From Siphonodentalium dalli (lineage: Eukaryota; Mollusca; Scaphopoda; Gadilida; Siphonodentaliidae): a stretch of 64,000 nt of DNA. Position 1 is the first letter of the stretch. Each line of letters starts with the position of its first letter. Of the stretch, positions 33,247 through 45,860 are shown piece by piece. The position numbers and the translations under genes were made by a program. Below the pieces are notes generated by a model. The model ran no database searches. It saw only the letters and a program-made list of their open reading frames with translations, and had not been told where the DNA came from. The DNA lies in contig CP136069.1 in the NCBI GenBank assembly GCA_032622095.1, positions 200,045,239-200,109,238 of the forward strand. The letters run 5' to 3'.

Positions 33247-36200
33247 TTAAAAAAAAAAAAAAATTTAATTTTTTTTTTTAATTTTTTTTTTATTTATTGA
33301 ATCAGTCAGATGATACATAATGAATGGTTGTACAAAATACAAAATATAGATAGATAATATTCATCTGATACATACATTCAGGCATACACTCATTCACTCG
33401 CTCACGCTTGCACTCTTACTTACATCAACGGGCATTCGGTGGCTCTAAACAGGCGATCGGGCAATGAGTTGGAGTTTTAATTCACGTTAAAACATCTTAT
33501 TTTCATTTTTGTTTCGGTTTAGCACGACACTCACTGAAGGGTGACTATAATTTCTATAATTATAATTGAAGAGAGTAAGAGGTAGAACGGAAACATAATT
33601 CTCAAAGGAAAAACCGCGAGTCTGATGAGTATATATCAAGAAATCTTTGCATCATTTTTATTGATAGCGCTTTCTATCTGAAACCAGTTTTTCTCAAATT
33701 CTGCAATTTTCATATTACAACGAGCATTGAATTTGTCACATCTATACCTGTATTTGAGGGTTGTTATAAAAGATTTGACGGATAGCATGTCTGGGTTGAA
33801 TTTAGTTCGATATATGTATTGTTTGACAAGCAGCCAAAACAAATTGGTGGTATAATTTCCTTCTGTTGGTGGAGAACCAAGAATAATTATCTTTTTCGAA
33901 TATTTGAGATTAAGGTTATTTTGGTTGACCAATCGTTAAGCTCACCTAGGAACTGTTGTACGCATGCGCAGTCCCAGAATATATGTGAGATGTTCTCATT
34001 ATTAGTGGAGAAAGGTAGGCGGTTGAAAATTGTCCAGTCCATTTCTGGCACCCCAATTTCAATTGTCCATTTGCTTTGGGGCTTAGGGGAAAATTTCATA
34101 GCATTCAAAATTTTATAGAAGTCTTGCCCACCCTTTGAATTTCGCAAAAGTGGAACCATATTGCTGGGTTGTATGGGATTAGTACGAGTTAAAGTTTTCT
34201 TATATTTTTTGGCTAATGAATTAATTTGTCTGCAAATTGCGTTCAGGGTGATGAAGTCAGTGGATACATTAAAAGAAGCGTAAAGACTTTTGGGTGTGTG
34301 GAATTTACCATTGGTATGTATCAAGTCATTGATACAAAATATGCCATGTCTTCTCCATGTAGCGAAGTTGATAATTTTGTCGTGCAGCTTTATGTTTGGA
34401 TTTTTCCATAAGACCCATGTACATATATTTCCGTTTGACTCATTCTTCTCACTGAAATAGCTCCATGCTGTGAATACATCACGCCAGAATGGATTTAATA
34501 TATTTTTGGAATAGTTTCGCAAGTACATGCTGTCATAAAAAAGAAATAGTGAGTCATTGGCAACAGGGAGATCAGTTAAAGGGAACCATTTCGAGTTCAT
34601 TGACATAAGTCGTCTAACCCAAGTTATTTTCATTGACATTATAAAGTTTCTGATATCTACCATTTTCAAGCCGCCATTTTGATAGTCTTGACAAATGAGC
34701 TTTCTTTTTATTCTGTCCCTATTCGAGTTCCACAAAAATTTGTAAAGAAGTGATTCGAGCTGTTTAATAAATGCGTTTCCAGGATCTGGTAATGCTATGA
34801 ATAGGTGCGTAAGTTTAGGTAGTATAAGAGATTTGATCACTGTTATTCTTCCGATTGGTGTTAATAGTCTATGTTTCCATGTTTCGATCATACGGTTTAT
34901 GTCCACTAATTTTTTATCATAGTTGTGACTCATCTTGCCTAGGTCTGTCTTGAACTGAATACCCAATAAATCGAAGGTAGGAGAAAAGTTTAGATTTAGA
35001 TCGGGACAAATACAATCTTTCCGATATGTATGTGATCCTATCCACGACGCCTGACATTTGCTAGGGTTAATCCGTAAACCAGATATGTCTGCAAAGAAGT
35101 CTAGTACTTTATAAGCTTCTCGTAAACTATTTTCACTACCATCTAAGATGAATGTCGTGTCGTCTGCGTACTGTGTTATTTTGTATTCCTGATTGCCGAG
35201 GGTTATTCCTGCCATATTTCAATTTTGCTTCACCAAGAGAGATAAAATTTCTGCGCATATAAAAAAAATATACGGTGAGACGGGGTCACCTTGTCGACAG
35301 CCTCGAGAAAGACTGAAGCTCCTCGAGATGTGGCCATTTATCAGAATTGAGGAATTATTATTGTTGCAAAAAATTGTTATCCATCTCTTTAGTGATTCAC
35401 CAAAATTGAACATATCTAAACATTTCATGATGAATTTCCATGATACGGAATCAAATGCTTTTTCAAAATCTACTAAAAGTAAAAGACCCGGTTTGTTTTG
35501 CAATTTATTCTGAATATAATATCATAAACCAATCTAGTGTTATCGCCTATGTATCGGCCTTTGAGAAATCCGCTTTTGTCTTCGATAATTATGTGAGGTA
35601 GAACGCGTTTAAGTCGCTCTGCTATACATGACGATGCTAGTTTGTATGAGACATTCAGTAAGGTGATCGGCCTCCAGTTTTTGAGAAGGTGTCGTTCCTT
35701 GTCTTTTTTGTGGATAATTGTTATCAGGCCTTGTTTTTGTGTAATGGAAAGCTCACCATCAACGAGGGATTCATTTAGCGATTCACACAGGAGTTGACCC
35801 AGGTCAGACCAGAAAAATTTCCAGAACTCATAAGGATAGCCATCTAAGCCGGAAGATTTTTCGTTTTTTGATTTTTTTAGTGCCATCGTTAGTTCACCTA
35901 GAGTTACGGGGCCTTCTATACTTTGGGCTGCCTCGGGCGATAGTCTTGAATATTCACCTTGATCCAATATTGATTTGTAATCAAAGTTTATTGTTTTTTT
36001 TTGACGAGTACAAGGTTTGGTAGAATTTTCGTGTTTCATTTAAAATTTCATTTTGGTTTGTTAACTTTTTTCCGTTTGAATCCTCCAAGAGTGCCAGGGT
36101 TTTTGATATATAGTTTCGTTTTTCTAAATTCAGGAAGTATTTTGTTGGTTTTTCTCCAGTCTCAATCCACTTTGCTTTCGATCTCAACATTGCCCCTTGG

Positions 36201-37686
36201 GTAGCTTCTATTCTCATTTCATGGAGTTCAGTGTCAATGTTTTGAATTTGTTCCATTATATTGGCCTTCTTATTTAAATCAACTGAACATTTGTCGATGG
36301 AAATTTCGAGTTCATTTTTAATTTTTATTAATGAGCCTTCTTTTTCTTTTCGCTCACGTTTGCGTTTAGCTGAATACGCCATTGTTTGACCTCTGATATC
36401 GAGTAGAATTGCGTCAAGAAAAAGTTTTTTGCCAATTTCGCATCTGCTTGATGTGTAATCCGCTTCACCGCGTCGGATATATTTGTATCTACATTTGTTT
36501 GATTCTATGATAGATTTAACCAATTCCATATATTTTTCTTCGTGTAAGAGAGAAGTATTGAATTTCCAGAAACCCTGGCCTCTATTGATATTATTCAGCG
36601 ATAAAGATAGAGTAATAATAGAGTGATCTGATCTATAACCTGGTAATATATCTGGGCCCGCTCCTGTAATACTAATTAGGTCATTTGATATAAGGTAATA
36701 ATCAAGTCTTTCCATTTTAATTGGAGATTTCCTCCTCCAAGTGTATCGCTTCTCATTTTCATTATTAAGACTCCATGCATCTACAAGTTCGAGTCTGTCG
36801 ACAAGTGATTCCACTGCTTTTAATGCTTTTGGATTATTTATATGTTTATAATTATAAGTATCCATGTTCTGGTCGCGAGCCAAATTCCAGTCCCCACAAA
36901 TTATAACTTGCGTGTTGCCAATATCAAGGATTTTATTTTTGAGTCGAACATAGAAATCTGGATTATCTTCGTTTGGTCCGTAGATATTTGCAAGAGTTAT
37001 TCTCATTTGTTCAATCGTCATGTCTAGTATAATAAAGTTTCCGTTGTCATCCTTTAATACATTGTGTATATGATAGTCAAAGTTATTTTTGAAAAGAATT
37101 GCTACTCCGCGCGATTGGGATTTGTAAGAAGATGCTTCAATTGTGTAACCCCATTCAGATTCAATGTATTTTTCCACGTCGTTCGTAAAGTGTGTATCTT
37201 GGAGACAATATAGCGAGGCATTAGAATTTCGCAAGAAGTTGAACACATCGCGGCGCTTTTCTTTTTGATTAAGCCCTCGGCAATTAGCAGATACTATTTT
37301 TATAGACATTTAACGACAGCAGTACGCAGACAACCGAAACGAAAAGAAGTAAAGCAATAGTAAGTATAGTTAAGAATATTAAGGTCCCTGTAAAACAAGC
37401 AAAAATTATTGATTCCATTGAATTTAGTGATTATTATACATTCTTGACAAAAAGAAAAAGCTTTCGTTCCACAAACGCACACACACACGCACACAAAAAT
37501 AACAATGAGCAATACAAACCGGTATTGGATTAACATGTTAAGGCCTTGTGTGACCGCCCTAGATGTGACATAGTCTGGCGGGGGTCTGATCACCCATCGG
37601 CCTACATTCTCCATATTCTGATCGAAATAATTTATATATGTGGATAAATATAGGTCGTTAGGTAGTCAGGCCCCAGTCAGACCAGA
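33247..37686 (-). mobile_element. Tx1/L1-like LINE, 4.4 kb
   Basis: A non-LTR retrotransposon in reverse orientation. It is bounded by perfect 26-bp duplications and ends in an A-rich tail (on the plus strand, the A/T runs at 33248-33292). It carries an ORF2-type frame with an apurinic endonuclease and reverse transcriptase. About 377 bp of leader precedes the endonuclease start at 37309. No ORF1 is found, so the copy is either 5'-truncated or lacks one. The identical duplications suggest a young insertion. Confidence 0.93.
33636..37309 (-). pseudogene. LINE ORF2: endonuclease-reverse transcriptase, broken
   Basis: ORF2 protein nicks target DNA and reverse-transcribes the element RNA. Segment 37309-35981 holds the AP-endonuclease: N9, QDTH (37-40), YGPN (110-113), GDWN (139-142), and SDH (227-229). 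Segment 36039-35473 holds the start of the RT (NWRPITLLN, GRYIGDNTR). Segment 35503-35219 has motif A FEKAFD and motif B QGDPVSP. Segment 35215-33887 has the catalytic YADDT (residues 16-20) and a C-terminal HIFWDCA motif. The remainder is 33932-33636. Breaks: a frameshift in the ten-base A/T run near 35990, a compensating shift near 35490, an in-frame TGA at 35219-35221, and a shift near 33900. Motif order and sequence fit the Tx1/L1 group. Confidence 0.93.
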
Positions 37687-37712
37687 TCGATATCTACTAA
37701 TCGATATCTACT
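37687..37712. repeat. Target site duplication, 5' side of LINE
   Basis: Identical to 33221-33246. Confidence 0.92.
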
Positions 37713-38452
37713 AAGAATATTTTGGTAATGTTCAGATACCCCTGAGGCTATATAGCTGTGCCCACGTGCACGTGCACTTTCGTACTTACAGGCGCATATG
37801 AGTATTATGAAGATTCAAGAACTTCGGTCAAATAATATGAATAGTACGTGACACGTAGTGGAGCAACCACACATGATGTGCCTCAAATTTTCCTTTTTTT
37901 CGGTGACATAACGCTAAGAATAATTTATGTAACATCATGCAGTGGTCACGACGGAGACGACATGCCAAATTGACAAGACAAAATCTTGTCTTAACAGACT
38001 TAAATCACACGTAAATTCTTCGTAAGTTGTGAAGTAGTTACTTTGATTTTTATCGCGATGCTTCATTTCCAATTTCGCGTTTTTTTTGCAATCTCCACAC
38101 GGTTGCTAACCGGAATTTACGTGACAATTTCTCCAAAATCTATTCCCGCGATCTTGAAAAATCACTGATGGATGTAGAACAAATTATATGACGTCATTCA
38201 CCTGCCTTAGGTATAAGCACCCTTGGTGGTTGCTATTATTCCGGGCAACAAATCACCTGGTCTGAGTCGAAAAGGGGCATTAATCCGAAATATGTCAGAA
38301 ATGGTCAGACTGGACCAAAATTCGAACTTGTATGTGGCTTTCTCATAAGAAGAACACACACCAAGTTCCGTAATATTCTGTCAAATAATATTCGAGTTAT
38401 CATCCGGATAGCAAACGTTTCGGATGGACCGAAAGTCAAGTTGGTGTCAATA
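37713..38452. other. Non-coding spacer
   Basis: No gene or repeat is recognised. Confidence 0.4.
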
Positions 38453-38908
38453 ATATGTGACCCGCCATATCAAATCCAGTCGTAAGTCGGGATTTTTTAT
38501 ACCATGTGCCAATGCATTCTCTTATATATGCGAGTCGACCATAGGTCGCCTCGCATATATAAGAGAATGCATTGGCCTAACAATTTTAATAATTTGTTCT
38601 TGTATTCTTTAACAAGTTTATAATTTCACGCATACAGAGCCCCAGACAAACATGAGCAGACGACACTCTTCTATATGCTTCTATATATGTGTGGGGCTCC
38701 CTGCGGGGTAATGGATGTTTTTTTATTTTATGTCCTAAAAATTGTAAGAAACATTTATTTAAAAAAAATGATAAAAAAATGTTAGGCCAATGCATTCTCT
38801 TATATATGCGAGGCGACCTATGGTCGACTCGCATATATAAGAGAATGCATTGGCACAGGGTACAAAAATCCCGACTTACGACTGGATTTGATATGGCGGG
38901 TCACATAT
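38453..38908. mobile_element. Family A core element, copy 1 (complete)
   Basis: Terminal inverted repeats of about 45 bp begin ATATGTGACCCGCCATATCA and end with its inverse at 38908. TA at each edge may be the target duplication. Inside are two 69-bp palindromes (about 38508-38576 and 38786-38854), an AT-rich linker, and a third hairpin formed by GAGCCCCA (38637) with TGGGGCTC (38691). No protein is encoded. Open frames here are shadows of the hairpins. Confidence 0.92.
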
Positions 38909-39647
38909 GTACACGAAGGTGAATTTTGAATATTCGCCACGACTGCAGTTATAATAATGCGACCACACCCACACGTAGCTGTGACCGGCGACACGCGTGG
39001 GCTGTATGTGTGTTTTAATTGATACTGCTATTCTATTGACAAAGTTGAATGTTATTTATGAATATTACATTAAATCTGCACCACTCGTTGCTGTCAGGTT
39101 TTCCGATTGCGGTTAGACGCGTCAACGCTTTCCCGGATATTCAAATAAAACAGTGAGGCTTGTGTGTTTGCCTAGAATTACCTGTAAATATATAAATCAT
39201 TTTGGTTACGGTCGGCCCACTCAGAACCACAAATATTGCTGCTGAGTGTGGCGATATCAAATCGCTGATTATGAGATAAGATATGGAAGTGTTTTCCATA
39301 TAAAATGTTCATTGACGACTTGTGTACATGTCTATACTGCTCTAACATTAAGCCATTGCATTAGTCTGACATCTAAGGTACCCGTAACCAGATTTTGAAA
39401 CACACACTATACAGCTATGTCAGTGCACACTTCACTTGGCACGTCAGCAAAAACATCCTAGCAACCTTTTATATCACTATAATTAATTCAAATGAGTATG
39501 CGTTATTTTATATTACCATACGAAAATAGCGTAATCCAAAACAGATCAACCGATACAAACATAAATTGATATTGAATTACATATAGGGCCATAGGCACGT
39601 ATAGGATAACTCATCTCATACCAACATGATGTAAATATGTATTATTG
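38909..39647. other. Non-coding spacer
   Basis: Nothing recognised. Confidence 0.4.
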
Positions 39648-39881
39648 ATATGTGACCCGCCATATCAAATCCAGTCGTAAGTCAGATTTTTTTTACCCTG
39701 TGCCAATGCATTCTCTTATATATGCGAGTCGACCATGGGTCGCCTCGCATATATAAGAGAATGCATTGGCCTAACAATTTTTTATCAAGTTTTTAAAAAT
39801 AAATGTTTCTTACAATTTTTAGGACATAAAATAAAAAAACATCCATTACCCTGCAGGGAGCCCCACATATATATAGAAGCA

Positions 39882-41231
39882 CTCAGAGGACTCAGCACCA
39901 TTCAAAATGCTCTTTCAAATGAACTTGATGTGTATACCAAATTACTTGTTTTATTATATGCAGATGACACCGTTATTCTTGCAGAATCAATGAAGGATAT
40001 GAGAAGAAACATGAAAATATTTTCGGATTATTGTTCATTATGGAGACTGACCATACATACATCGAAAACCAAGATGATGGTACTTGGGTCGGGTAGGAAG
40101 CCTCGCACTCGACTAAATGTAAATGGACACGAAATCGAAATTGTAAATGAATATACATACCTCGGAATTCCTTTTACCAAAGCTAATAATTTTAGTAAAG
40201 CCCGTAAATATATGCTCTCGAAGGCAAATCGGGCAATGTATAGTTTAATTTACAAATCGAGAGAATTTAGTATGCCTATACTACAGCAAATAGAACTTTT
40301 CTCCAAAACCGTTAAACCGATTCTCTTATATGGATGTGAGATTTGGGGTAACCAAGATATACACGAACTTCAGAGACTTCAAATTAAATATCTGAAGTTT
40401 ATTTTGAATTTGAAACCGAGCACACCAGATGTCATGGTATATGGAGAAACAGGCGTTTGTCCCCTCCGTGTTGATATTGATACTAGGATGATAATCTAGT
40501 GGGCAAATGTTTTTAACGCTGGAGAAAAAAAGATTAACGGAATTTTATATTCGTACTTACTACGCTTGTTTAGAAATATGTCATTTATGCACCCATGGAT
40601 ATCGCATGTTGAAAACATTTTACTGAAAACTGATCATTATTACCTGTGGGACATACAAGTGTCGGAATGTATCGAATCATCTTGGTTGAGAGAATCCGTT
40701 AAAAGTTCGTTCGTCACACATTATATAGCAGATTGGCACAAACGAGTAAATTCTATGAGTAAATGTTCTTTATATAAGGTTTTCAAAACCGATTTTAGAG
40801 CCGAACATTATTTAAATAGCACGTCTATGAAGGACGTCAAAACTATGGCTAGGTTCAGATGCAGAAGCCATCACTTACCCATTGAGACTAGTACATGGAA
40901 TGAATCTATGAATGACGTCAAAACTATGGCTAGGTTCAGATGCAGAAGCCATCACTTACCCATTGAGACTAGTACATGGAACGAATCCAGAAACACTCAA
41001 TTCTGTAACTTGTGCAGTGGAGATAGAGTTGGAGACGAATACCACTATATAATGAATTGTGACGCAATATGTTCATTGAGAAGACGATTTATACCTTTGT
41101 CGATAACAAGTTCCCCTAACTTGAAACAGTTTAAGATCATCATGGGAACAAAAGACGCTGTTTTAATACACACAATGTGTGACTTTATCAGAAATATAGA
41201 ACAGCTAACGGGTTCACCGCCAAGACAATAG
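39882..41231 (+). pseudogene. Reverse transcriptase C-terminal half, LINE remnant
   Basis: Catalytic YADDT is encoded at 39957-39971, followed by the thumb region (TYLGIPF, LLYGCEIWG). A C-terminal cysteine-histidine knuckle, C-x2-C-x9-H-x4-C, lies at about 41005-41061. One TAG (40497-40499) interrupts an otherwise continuous frame: 39882-40496 and 40500-41231 are in phase and read as one protein. An 81-bp in-frame tandem duplication (40827-40907 and 40908-40988) repeats 27 residues. The N-terminal endonuclease and early RT are absent. The protein type is common in mollusc genomes; the clade is left open, and it is not the same family as the LINE at 33247. Confidence 0.9.
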
Positions 41232-41360
41232 AAATAAAATATAGTTATGTTTATACATGTATTGACCGCCATCGTCATATATTGATTATGTTTTTATATT
41301 TGTGACCTCTCAGACGTGTCAATTTTTTGATTTATTGAGAGTGAATAAAGAATTGAATTG
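39882..41360 (+). mobile_element. 5'-truncated LINE fragment nested in family A
   Basis: It begins abruptly inside a reverse transcriptase frame and ends GAATAAAGAATTGAATTG, with no poly(A) but a short GAATT-type repeat. The uninterrupted family A sequence (GAAGCACACAGAAG at 57104, GAAGCATATAGAAG at 54946) shows the site. GCAC is found on both sides (39879-39882 and 41360-41363) and may be a 4-bp duplication. Confidence 0.85.
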
Positions 41361-41593
41361 CACATAGAAGAGTGTCGTCTGTTCATGTTTGTCTGGGGCT
41401 CTGTATGGGTGAAATTATAAAATTGTTAAAGAATACAAGAAAAAATTATTAAAATTGTAAAAAATTGTTAGGCCAATGCATTCTCTTATATATGCGAGGC
41501 GACCTATGGTCGACTCGCATATATAAGAGAATGCATTGGCACAGGGTAAAAAAATCCCGACTTACGACTGGATTTGATACGGCGGGTCATATA

Positions 41594-42235
41594 GTACTCC
41601 CGTATAGAGCCTCGCGGACCCAAGCAGACAACAGTTATCAGCGCATTGTTCTCCCTACTGGGCCTCCATAAAACATTAATATATTATATTTCGTAGCGCG
41701 TGAACCCGGATAGTTCCACTCCACCCATAGACACAACACAGGGACAATGTATTTATCTCCCGTGTCTTAGTTCCATATGGCCGAATGTGGGTGTCTCAAT
41801 TAAAATACTTAAAATGTGACACGTACACTTTATTTAAAGGTGGATTATCTCTTTGTAAACATGTATTATATAGTTACCGGGGTATAAAATATTAGATATG
41901 AATCGAAGTCTCCTGTCCGGAAATGTTTCTATCGATTAATATTGATTTTATTTCGAATATTATCTGGTCTAAAAGGTGTGATTGTTTAGCTAACGAACAA
42001 TATTGGATACTGTTAACAGAGACGACCAGAAATTTTATTGAGTAATTTTGTCACAAATAAACGTAAACTAGACTCATTATCGCTTATAGCTATATCACAA
42101 AACAATACAATCAATCAATCAATCTGAGACAATGGACATTCTATGCTACATGAACAGCCTAATGCTCTCTATCGCTATATGGTATCACCGAATGGTCTGT
42201 TTCAAATTTGTTATTTAAAGAGGTAATCCATCTTT
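41594..42235. other. Non-coding spacer
   Basis: Nothing recognised. Confidence 0.4.
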
Positions 42236-42430
42236 AAGGGTCAGTCGCACGTTTTGCCAAAATGTCCTGGTATTTAAAAATGGATTCTATCAAAATCGGT
42301 CAGGAATTTATTTGTCAACAAACGATTATTGTGATACCATATTTAAGAGCCATCGACCCATTAGATATTATAACCTCATTTACTTTACTTTTATTGCATG
42401 ACAAATATTTAAAATTGCACCGTTTTTTCG
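42236..42430 (+). repeat. Dispersed repeat family I, copy 2
   Basis: Starts AAGGGTCAGTCGCACGTTTT and aligns with 4097-4300. Confidence 0.7.
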
Positions 42431-42529
42431 AAATGGAATTTCGGCGTTGGGAGTTTGGTCCGGTCCAAGGGTGGACACGGCCAAACGGAGACCATATAGC
42501 CACGGCCATACCCAGCACATTGTATCCAC

Positions 42530-42945
42530 ATGTAAATCCTGTAGAATGGTCGTGAGGCGGAGTTTATCTTAATAACCCCAGCATAGTACGGTGTGTTTCT
42601 ACATGTAAATCATGTAGAATGGTCGTGAGGCGGAGTTTATCTTAATAACCCCAGCATAGTACGGTGTGCTGTAGAATGGTCGTGAGGCGGAGTTTATCTT
42701 AACAACCCCAGCATAGTACGGTGTGCTGTAGAATGGTCGTGAGGCGGAGTTTATCTTAACAACCCCAGCATAGTACGGTGTGCTTAATGGTCGTGAGGCG
42801 GAGTTTATTTTAACAATCCCAGCATAGTACGGTGTGTTTAATGGTCGTGAGGCGGAGTTTATCTAAACAACCTCAGCATAGTACGGTGTGCTTAATGGTC
42901 GTGAGGCGGAGTTTATCTTAACAACCCCAGCATAGTACGGTGCGT
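42530..42945 (+). repeat. 53-75-bp tandem array, seven copies
   Basis: Each copy holds AATGGTCGTGAGGCGGAGTT then CCCAGCATAGTACGGTG. Spacing falls from 75 bp (first pair) to 57 bp (42671, 42728) and then about 53 bp, by loss of linker sequence. Confidence 0.92.
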
Positions 42946-44186
42946 TTTGATGGGGTGATGTTACGATTTTGCACGAGTCTGACTGAACGCACATTGGTGT
43001 GAATCGCATTACAAACATACCATATCCATAAGAATTGCGCGACCGACATTCATTCCTACCAATGTATTCAGTATTCGCTAATAGTTAGTGCCATATAATT
43101 ATAGACCGACGGAATTCCTCGAAGTTCATGAGTGACCCTTTCTGGCTGTGCTTCTTGGAAAACTCGATCGAACCAGCACAATGCAAATAGGTTTGGGAAT
43201 GACTTGCAAGGCTGGAATGGTACATGTGCACTCTATATTCAGCTGAGAGTTGATCATTATCTTACACGTAGGACCATGTTTTGTCCAATATTGTCACCGG
43301 CAAAAGAAGGAGGTGAAAAATGGGTTCCGTCCGTTTTGTCTAAACGTGAATGTACGTGAGTCCGGATGCACATTTAGGGGAGAAGCCTATATATAAGACA
43401 AAAGAAAGGCTGTCAGCTTCGACCACCTAATGTCAAACTGCCACATAATGACCGTTATTCCGTACACTTTAGGAGCTAAGTGGCAGTATTAAGTGGTCAC
43501 CTGTCAAAACACAACAGAAAGACCATTCAAAGACAGGCCGTTCGTCAGAAATTTGGAGATCTATATCTCAGTCATGGCTCGTCTGATTTGAATGATCTCC
43601 CCTGATTTGAATGATCTTTGATGATTGGAATACTCCTGTTGTCTTCCGTTTTATCCCAGGCAAACGAAGTTAAGCGGGAGATATACCGATAGGTTACTTC
43701 CGTCAGGCTGCGCCGGTCAAACATTCGGAGCTCTATATCTCATGCATGGTGGTCTGTCTCAAATGATCTGTGATATGCTGATGATCAATCGGGGAAAGAA
43801 ACGGGTACGACGGGTTGCATCCATTCGGTCTTTTTTGAGGTACACACTCAGTCACGCTCTATATGGACCTTTCCACAGCTGTCAATCAAATAATTATTAG
43901 CGGATATTTTCGACCAATCAGCGACTGAGCCGACCAATGGCTACATTAAAAATTCTGCTGCCATCTTTCTTCACCCTAATTTGATATCCATGCATACAGT
44001 TAGTGTTAAATTGGCTATGTTCAAACAACTTTTTTGTTGTGATATCGTAATATACTGAGATTTATATTTGCGGCATGATGTTATAAATTTATCCCTGATT
44101 ATAACAATGTTTTTCGTTTACCATGACACTTGTCATAATTTTTCATATTTAATAGCAAAACGTATTTGTTGTCTGGATTAGATATA
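42946..44186. other. Non-coding spacer with a diverged duplication
   Basis: 43545-43625 and 43705-43785 share GAGATCTATATCTCA/GAGCTCTATATCTCA, CATGG and AAATGATCT blocks. No gene is seen. Confidence 0.45.
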
Positions 44187-44567
44187 TTAACCCTTTACCC
44201 AACAAACCGGCCAAAACCGGCCAAATAAAGCTTCAACAGCCTAAAATATCTTCGGTCTGTCTCAATAGAACCATACAAATATGGATATCATTGGAACCGG
44301 CTCCTTGACCACATTGTGATAGTTACAGTTATGCCCTGTGCCAATGCATTCTCTTATATATGCGAGTCGACCATAGGTCGCCTCGCATATATAAGAGAAT
44401 GCATTTTTAACACATTTTTACCATTTTTTCTTACATTCTTTAACAATTTTATAATTTTTAATGTGTTAATCCAATGCATTCTCTTATATATGCGAGGCGA
44501 CCTATGGTCGACTCGCATATATAAGAGAATGCATTGGCACAGGGCCGTTCTGTTGGTAAAGGGTTAA
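44187..44567. mobile_element. Family B piggyBac-type core element, copy 3
   Basis: Bounded by TTAA (44187-44190 and 44564-44567). Same orientation as copy 1. The first palindrome has lost its last few bases and part of the linker (around 44405), and the right end reads TGTTGGTAAAGGGTTAA with one G missing. Confidence 0.9.
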
Positions 44568-45319
44568 AAGTGCTCGGGATCTATCTGTTCTGGTCTGTTT
44601 GTGATTTTTATTCCAGAGCCCTTGACCGATTTCAACCAAATTTGGTGTATCAAAATATCAAAATTTGCACGAATCATATACATGAGTCTGTTTCAGCTAG
44701 ATAACATAAGGACAAGTGCTGATTTGTTCACTTCGGAAGTCGATCTCGGGAAACAGACAATATTTATGTGGATAAAGTCTTACCAGAAGGCGGTACTACC
44801 GCTGTGGTTGTGGCCTCTGTGGAAAGCTCCATTACATGTATTCTATGCTGTAGAAAACAAACAATATTTCTAAAAATCCTAAATATAAAAACTTTCCAAT
44901 ATGTATCACCGAATTCATATAAATTGTCCAACTGTTTTCATGATTTCCTAATATAAATGCGAAAAGTACTCTTCATTTCTAATATATATAAAGCATTTGC
45001 TGAAACATAACGCTCTTCATTATTCCATGTGGGGTAGATTAACAAATCCTAAATTCGATAATTTGATAAAGTCTTTCTGTGATATATTCGGATATATCCG
45101 GTCTTGGATGTATTATTATTTTACGCCGAAGAAATGGTGTATAATATGTTCACGAGGCAGCACGAAGGGATTAATATGCACGTGTAAACGGATTTATTGT
45201 CCGAAGCCAGACTCTTCTCGTGAAAATAAACACATAACGGGCTTATTTTAATGACCGAAATACGTTCATATTGGCATTATTTAATCTCACTTAATGAATC
45301 ACATGGATAAAATGCGTTT
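44568..45319. other. Non-coding spacer
   Basis: Open frames here (for example 44601-44873) show no recognisable domain. Confidence 0.35.
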
Positions 45320-45860
45320 AAAAAAAAATAACAATCTAGTATGGGACTATTTCCAAATGAAATACATCCATATTGGTATTATCCAATCTACCCCTTTTCA
45401 TCGACGTGACAGGACATCGGATTCACGCTCGCTATAATGTATTTTCACTGCGGAATAACGGGTACATGCTTACTATGAGCTTATTTCAGAATCAACTCCG
45501 TTAAAAATGAGTCTGTGTGAATACTGAGGTCCAATATGAATCTATTTGCATGAGGAATATGTTGCCGAAGACGTGGGTCAAAGTATAAAATATACCCATG
45601 GCTGTATATACGTCATTACATCTTATACGGGAGCACGAGAATGATATTGTATATATTAACACTGGAAACGAGGTACATGCTACCTGTTTGGTGCAGTCTG
45701 ACACATTATCTGCATATAATATATTTTAGGTAGACATTCTGTTTAGAATCGCCTAATTTTGAGTCGATAATGTGCTGAAAATGAGAGCATTTTAGTCACA
45801 TTATCGAATCATATCAAGACGATTCTATAAGCAGATTATGTGCGGACTATGACACAAAGA
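45320..45860. repeat. Dispersed repeat family F, copy 2
   Basis: Contains GAGCTTATTTCAGAATCAA (45479), the TGCTACCTGTTTGGTGCAGT block (45679), and the internal hairpin side TTAGAATCGCCTAATTTTGA (45751) with TTCTATAAGCAGATTATGTG. Confidence 0.6.

Larger units (their letters stand above)
39648..41593. mobile_element. Family A core element, copy 2, carrying a LINE insertion
   Basis: Starts ATATGTGACCCGCCATATCA and ends GGCGGGTCATATA. The palindromes are at about 39703-39769 and 41473-41541. Without the inserted LINE (about 39882-41360) it would be about 460 bp, like the other copies. The interior runs in the opposite orientation to copy 1. Confidence 0.9.

Noticed and set aside
37300-37614. 104-codon minus frame upstream of LINE ORF2 as ORF1
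   Set aside because: Has no coiled coil, RRM or zinc knuckle and includes a CA-repeat-derived Cys/Val run; treated as leader sequence.
38586-38922. Recurrent short peptide with LYMRGDLWSTRIYKRMHW
   Set aside because: It recurs at every core element because it reads through the 69-bp palindrome; not a conserved protein.
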